A program made the translations under genes and the position numbers. A stretch of 6,454 bases of DNA. It comes from JBGOUJ01 sp041477005 (GTDB taxonomy: Bacteria > Acidobacteriota > Terriglobia > Bryobacterales > JACQDG01). The stretch's first letter is position 1, and each line of letters opens with the position of its first letter. Location of the stretch: NCBI GenBank assembly GCA_041477005.1, contig JBGOUJ010000448.1:1-6454 (forward strand), given 5' to 3'. Positions 4,701 to 6,454 of this stretch are shown here, piece by piece. The notes beneath the pieces are model-generated. The model was not told the DNA's origin. It ran no database searches and saw only the letters and a program-made list of their open reading frames with translations.

Positions 4701-6267
4701 CGCGCCCGTTGTCGATGGCCGGCTCCCCGTTCACCAGAACATAAGACACGCCGACCGCGTATTGGTGCGGATTCCCGAACACCGCGCGGTCGGCGATAGT
4801 CACCGGATCGAAAATCACGATATCGGCCTTCATCCCCGGCCGCAGCAGGCCGCGGTCCGAGAGTCCCAGCCGCTGGGCCGGAAACGAGCTCATCTTGCGG
4901 ACGGCGTCTTCGAGCGTGAGGATCTTGCGCTCGCGCACGTAAACGCCGAGCACGCGGGCGAAAGTGCCGTAGCTTCGCGGGTGAAGCACTCCCTTGCCGA
5001 AGATGGGGACCTCGCCGTCGGAGCCGATCATGGTCCAGGGATATCTCATGATGCGCTCGACGTCGGCCTCATTGATGGCGTGGTAGACGGTCTGGCAGCT
5101 CCCACGGGAAAGGATCTCCATCGCCGTGTCGGCGGCGTTCTCGGCCGAGGGCGCCTGGCCTCGCTCGTCGGTGATTTGCGCCAGGTTTTTGCCGTCAAGG
5201 CTCGGATCGAAGGCGCAGCGGGCAAGGACGACGTTTTTCGGGTCGCCGCCGCCGCGGTTGATCTTGATGTTCTCGACGATGCCGGCCTTGATGCGGGCGC
5301 GCGTGGCCGGGTCCTGGAAGCGCTGCTGCATTTGCTTCTGGCCGCCCTCCTGCGCCCACTGCGGAATCAGGCCCGCCAGGCCGGTTGAGGAAGCGGTGTA
5401 AGGATATTGATCGATGGTCACGTCGACGCCGCGGGCGCGGGCCTCGTCGACCAGCTTCAGCGTGTCCACGGTGCGGCCCCAGTTGGGAGTGCCGACGGCC
5501 TTGTGGTGGGTGATCTGCGTGGGCAGGTGGCCTTTCTCGCCGATGGCGATCGTCTCGCGGACGCTATCGAGCAGGCCGTCGGCTTCGTTGCGCATGTGCG
5601 AGATGTACATGCCGCCCAGCTCGCCCGCCACCTTGGCCAGCTCGATGACCTCCTCGGTCGGCGTGTAGTTGCCGGGAACGTAGAAGAGACCGGTGGAAAG
5701 ACCCAGCGCTCCGTCCTCCATCGCCCGGCGAGCGAGGGTCTTCATTCTTTCGATTTCCTCCGGCGTCGCCGGCCGGTTCACCAGGCCGATGATTTCGCCG
5801 CGGATGGATCCCTGGCCGACGAAGCTGGCGAAGTTCACCGAAGTGCCTCTGGCCGCCACCTGATCGAAGAAGGGCTTCAAGGGAATGGGCGAGCTGCCGT
5901 CGTTGCCCTCGATCAGGGTGGTGACGCCCTGGCGGATATAGTTTTCAGCAGTTGGCACATCGAGGATGCCGCGGCGGGCGTGGGTGTGGATGTCGATGAA
6001 GCCGGGTGTCACGACTTGACCGGCGGCGTCGATGGTCCGTGCGGCGGTGGCGCCGGGGAGCGCACCGACGGCGGCGATGGTGTCGCCGCGGATGGCGACG
6101 TCGCCGCGAAACCAGGGATTGCCGGCGCCGTCGATCACCCGTCCGTTGCGAATCAGCACGTCATACTGGGCGGGGCAGAGGGCGGCTGTGAAGGCGAGCA
6201 GCAGTAGAAGTCGGAGCATACGATATGAAACCACAGAGGAACACAGATAAGGCTTTTGTTTTCTCAT
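4648..6267 (-). CDS. Secreted N-acyl-D-amino-acid deacylase-like amidohydrolase
   Basis: This metal-dependent hydrolase of the D-aminoacylase branch of the amidohydrolase superfamily is predicted to act outside the cytoplasm on N-acylated D-amino acids or related amides. In the 539-residue reading, the N-terminal beta strands are DVLIRNGRVIDGAG (36-49), the metal motif is GFIDIHTH (His94, His96), and further ligands are His224 in YISHMRNEAD, His254/His255 in QITHHK and Asp417 in MIGSDGEVP. The family's GNCG metal-binding cysteine is replaced by Asp123 in GNDGSS. RPGMKADIVIFDP (476-488) is the usual C-terminal beta-sandwich motif. Two starts compete. The ATG at 6267 has AGAGG 7 nt upstream and an ATGA overlap with the preceding gene. 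The ATG at 6219 gives a compact signal peptide (MLRLLLLLAFTAALCPA|Q) and 523 residues but has no ribosome site. The sixteen extra residues are repeat-derived with low GC3. Confidence 0.9.
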   Translation of the reverse strand: MRKQKPYLCSSVVSYRMLRLLLLLAFTAALCPAQYDVLIRNGRVIDGAGNPWFRGDVAIRGDTIAAVGALPGATAARTIDAAGQVVTPGFIDIHTHARRGILDVPTAENYIRQGVTTLIEGNDGSSPIPLKPFFDQVAARGTSVNFASFVGQGSIRGEIIGLVNRPATPEEIERMKTLARRAMEDGALGLSTGLFYVPGNYTPTEEVIELAKVAGELGGMYISHMRNEADGLLDSVRETIAIGEKGHLPTQITHHKAVGTPNWGRTVDTLKLVDEARARGVDVTIDQYPYTASSTGLAGLIPQWAQEGGQKQMQQRFQDPATRARIKAGIVENIKINRGGGDPKNVVLARCAFDPSLDGKNLAQITDERGQAPSAENAADTAMEILSRGSCQTVYHAINEADVERIMRYPWTMIGSDGEVPIFGKGVLHPRSYGTFARVLGVYVRERKILTLEDAVRKMSSFPAQRLGLSDRGLLRPGMKADIVIFDPVTIADRAVFGNPHQYAVGVSYVLVNGEPAIDNGRVTERRPGRVLYGPAAKR

Positions 6268-6282
6268 CTGTGTTCCTCTGTG
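6231..6282. repeat. CACAGA-type inverted repeat over the deacylase start
   Basis: The left arm 6231-6248 is complementary to 6266-6282 over 17 bp without mismatch, around a 17-nt AT-rich loop. On the right the sequence continues as imperfect 10-bp tandem units (ATCTGTGTTC, CTCTGTGTTC, ATCTGTGGTTC) to about 6296. The unit resembles a dispersed intergenic repeat with the consensus ATCTGTGTTCATCTGTGG found in several environmental phyla; that recognition is from memory and not a search. In the - strand transcript the stem includes the ribosome site and part of the start codon of the deacylase gene. Confidence 0.8.
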
Positions 6283-6454
6283 TTCATCTGTGGTTCCAAT
6301 TTCTTTTCTTCAAAAAGCACGGCGACCAGATCGCTGTTGCCCGGGCGGTAAGCCACAGCGACGCGGGCGTCCTTGAGCGAGCAGGGGATCCGGCGCATGT
6401 TTCGCGGCGGCGAGACCAAGCGGGCCGGCGCCTCGGGGCGCTCCCGGACCCGAA
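6264..6454 (-). CDS. C-terminal end of an unrecognised protein (5' partial)
   Basis: On the - strand one frame stays open from the window edge to a TGA at 6266-6264, giving 62 residues. Codons in the first 45 or so residues nearly all end in G or C, unlike the other two - strand frames, which supports real coding. The readable part runs through RIPCSLKDARVAVAYRPGN and DLVAVLFEEKK. No family was recognised. The last ten residues (EPQMNTEEHR) are encoded by the CACAGA repeat and its tandem units, so the natural C-terminus was probably altered by repeat insertion. The stop overlaps the deacylase ATG as ATGA, which suggests an operon with that gene. Confidence 0.6.
   Translation of the reverse strand, partial: RVRERPEAPARLVSPPRNMRRIPCSLKDARVAVAYRPGNSDLVAVLFEEKKLEPQMNTEEHR
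6275..6279 (-). promoter_or_regulatory. Shine-Dalgarno AGAGG for the ATG at 6267
   Basis: Read on the - strand, AGAGG is followed by 7 nt and then ATG (6267-6265). The site lies in the 5' arm of the dyad in the transcript, so it would be hidden in the stem unless ribosomes finishing the upstream gene open it. It favours the longer reading of the deacylase. Confidence 0.5.

Noticed and set aside
4609..6207. Long + strand frames opposite the deacylase gene (259 and 266 codons)
   Set aside because: These are antisense shadows. The - strand carries the complete amidohydrolase motif set across the same region.
6190..6219. Lipoprotein signal for the deacylase
   Set aside because: The cysteine in TAALCPAQ is preceded by Leu at -1, which does not fit the lipobox, so cleavage by signal peptidase I after CPA is more likely.

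Overview
The window is a GC-rich bacterial segment with dense gene packing and strong G/C preference at third codon positions. A high content of secreted or envelope proteins, an OmpA-type protein with an unusual N-terminal half, a secreted D-aminoacylase-like amidohydrolase, and repeat hairpins pressed against gene starts all suggest an Acidobacteriota-like soil organism (Bryobacterales/Solibacter type). That assignment is inferred from gene content and is not proven by a marker gene.

Layout. The + strand begins inside a class III (glutamate-1-semialdehyde aminomutase-like) aminotransferase (2-796). A metallo-beta-lactamase-fold hydrolase (800-1777) follows three bases later in the same frame. 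It is coupled through an ATGA overlap, and possibly a six-codon minicistron (1774-1794), to a secreted protein of probable galactose-mutarotase-like fold (1791-3065). These three genes look like one transcription unit. A 207-bp gap (3066-3272) holds a pair of competing hairpins and ends in a strong Shine-Dalgarno sequence. The gap precedes a secreted OmpA-family protein (3273-4700) made of a RskA-like beta domain, a long charged helical region and a C-terminal peptidoglycan-binding domain. Its 3' end overlaps by 53 bp the convergent - strand gene for an N-acyl-D-amino-acid deacylase-like amidohydrolase (4648-6267). Upstream of that gene, also on the - strand, the C-terminal end of an unrecognised protein runs off the window (6264-6454).

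The most distinctive material is two repeat-derived dyads that sit exactly on translation starts. At 1795-1958 a 42-bp inverted repeat of heptamer units (41/42 matches) encloses two GC-rich hairpins. It is read through in frame, so that its left arm encodes a Lys-rich N-terminus and its right arm encodes the hydrophobic core of the signal peptide. At 6231-6282 a dispersed-repeat-like CACAGA dyad contains the stop of the upstream gene, the Shine-Dalgarno sequence and most of the start codon of the deacylase gene, again with an ATGA junction. The two repeats are unrelated in sequence but occupy the same position relative to genes for exported enzymes.

Functional links between the genes are only suggestive. 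Four products are enzymes or envelope proteins, three of them exported, which fits processing of sugars, acylated amino acids or cell-wall debris outside the cytoplasm. No dedicated pathway can be assembled from this window alone.
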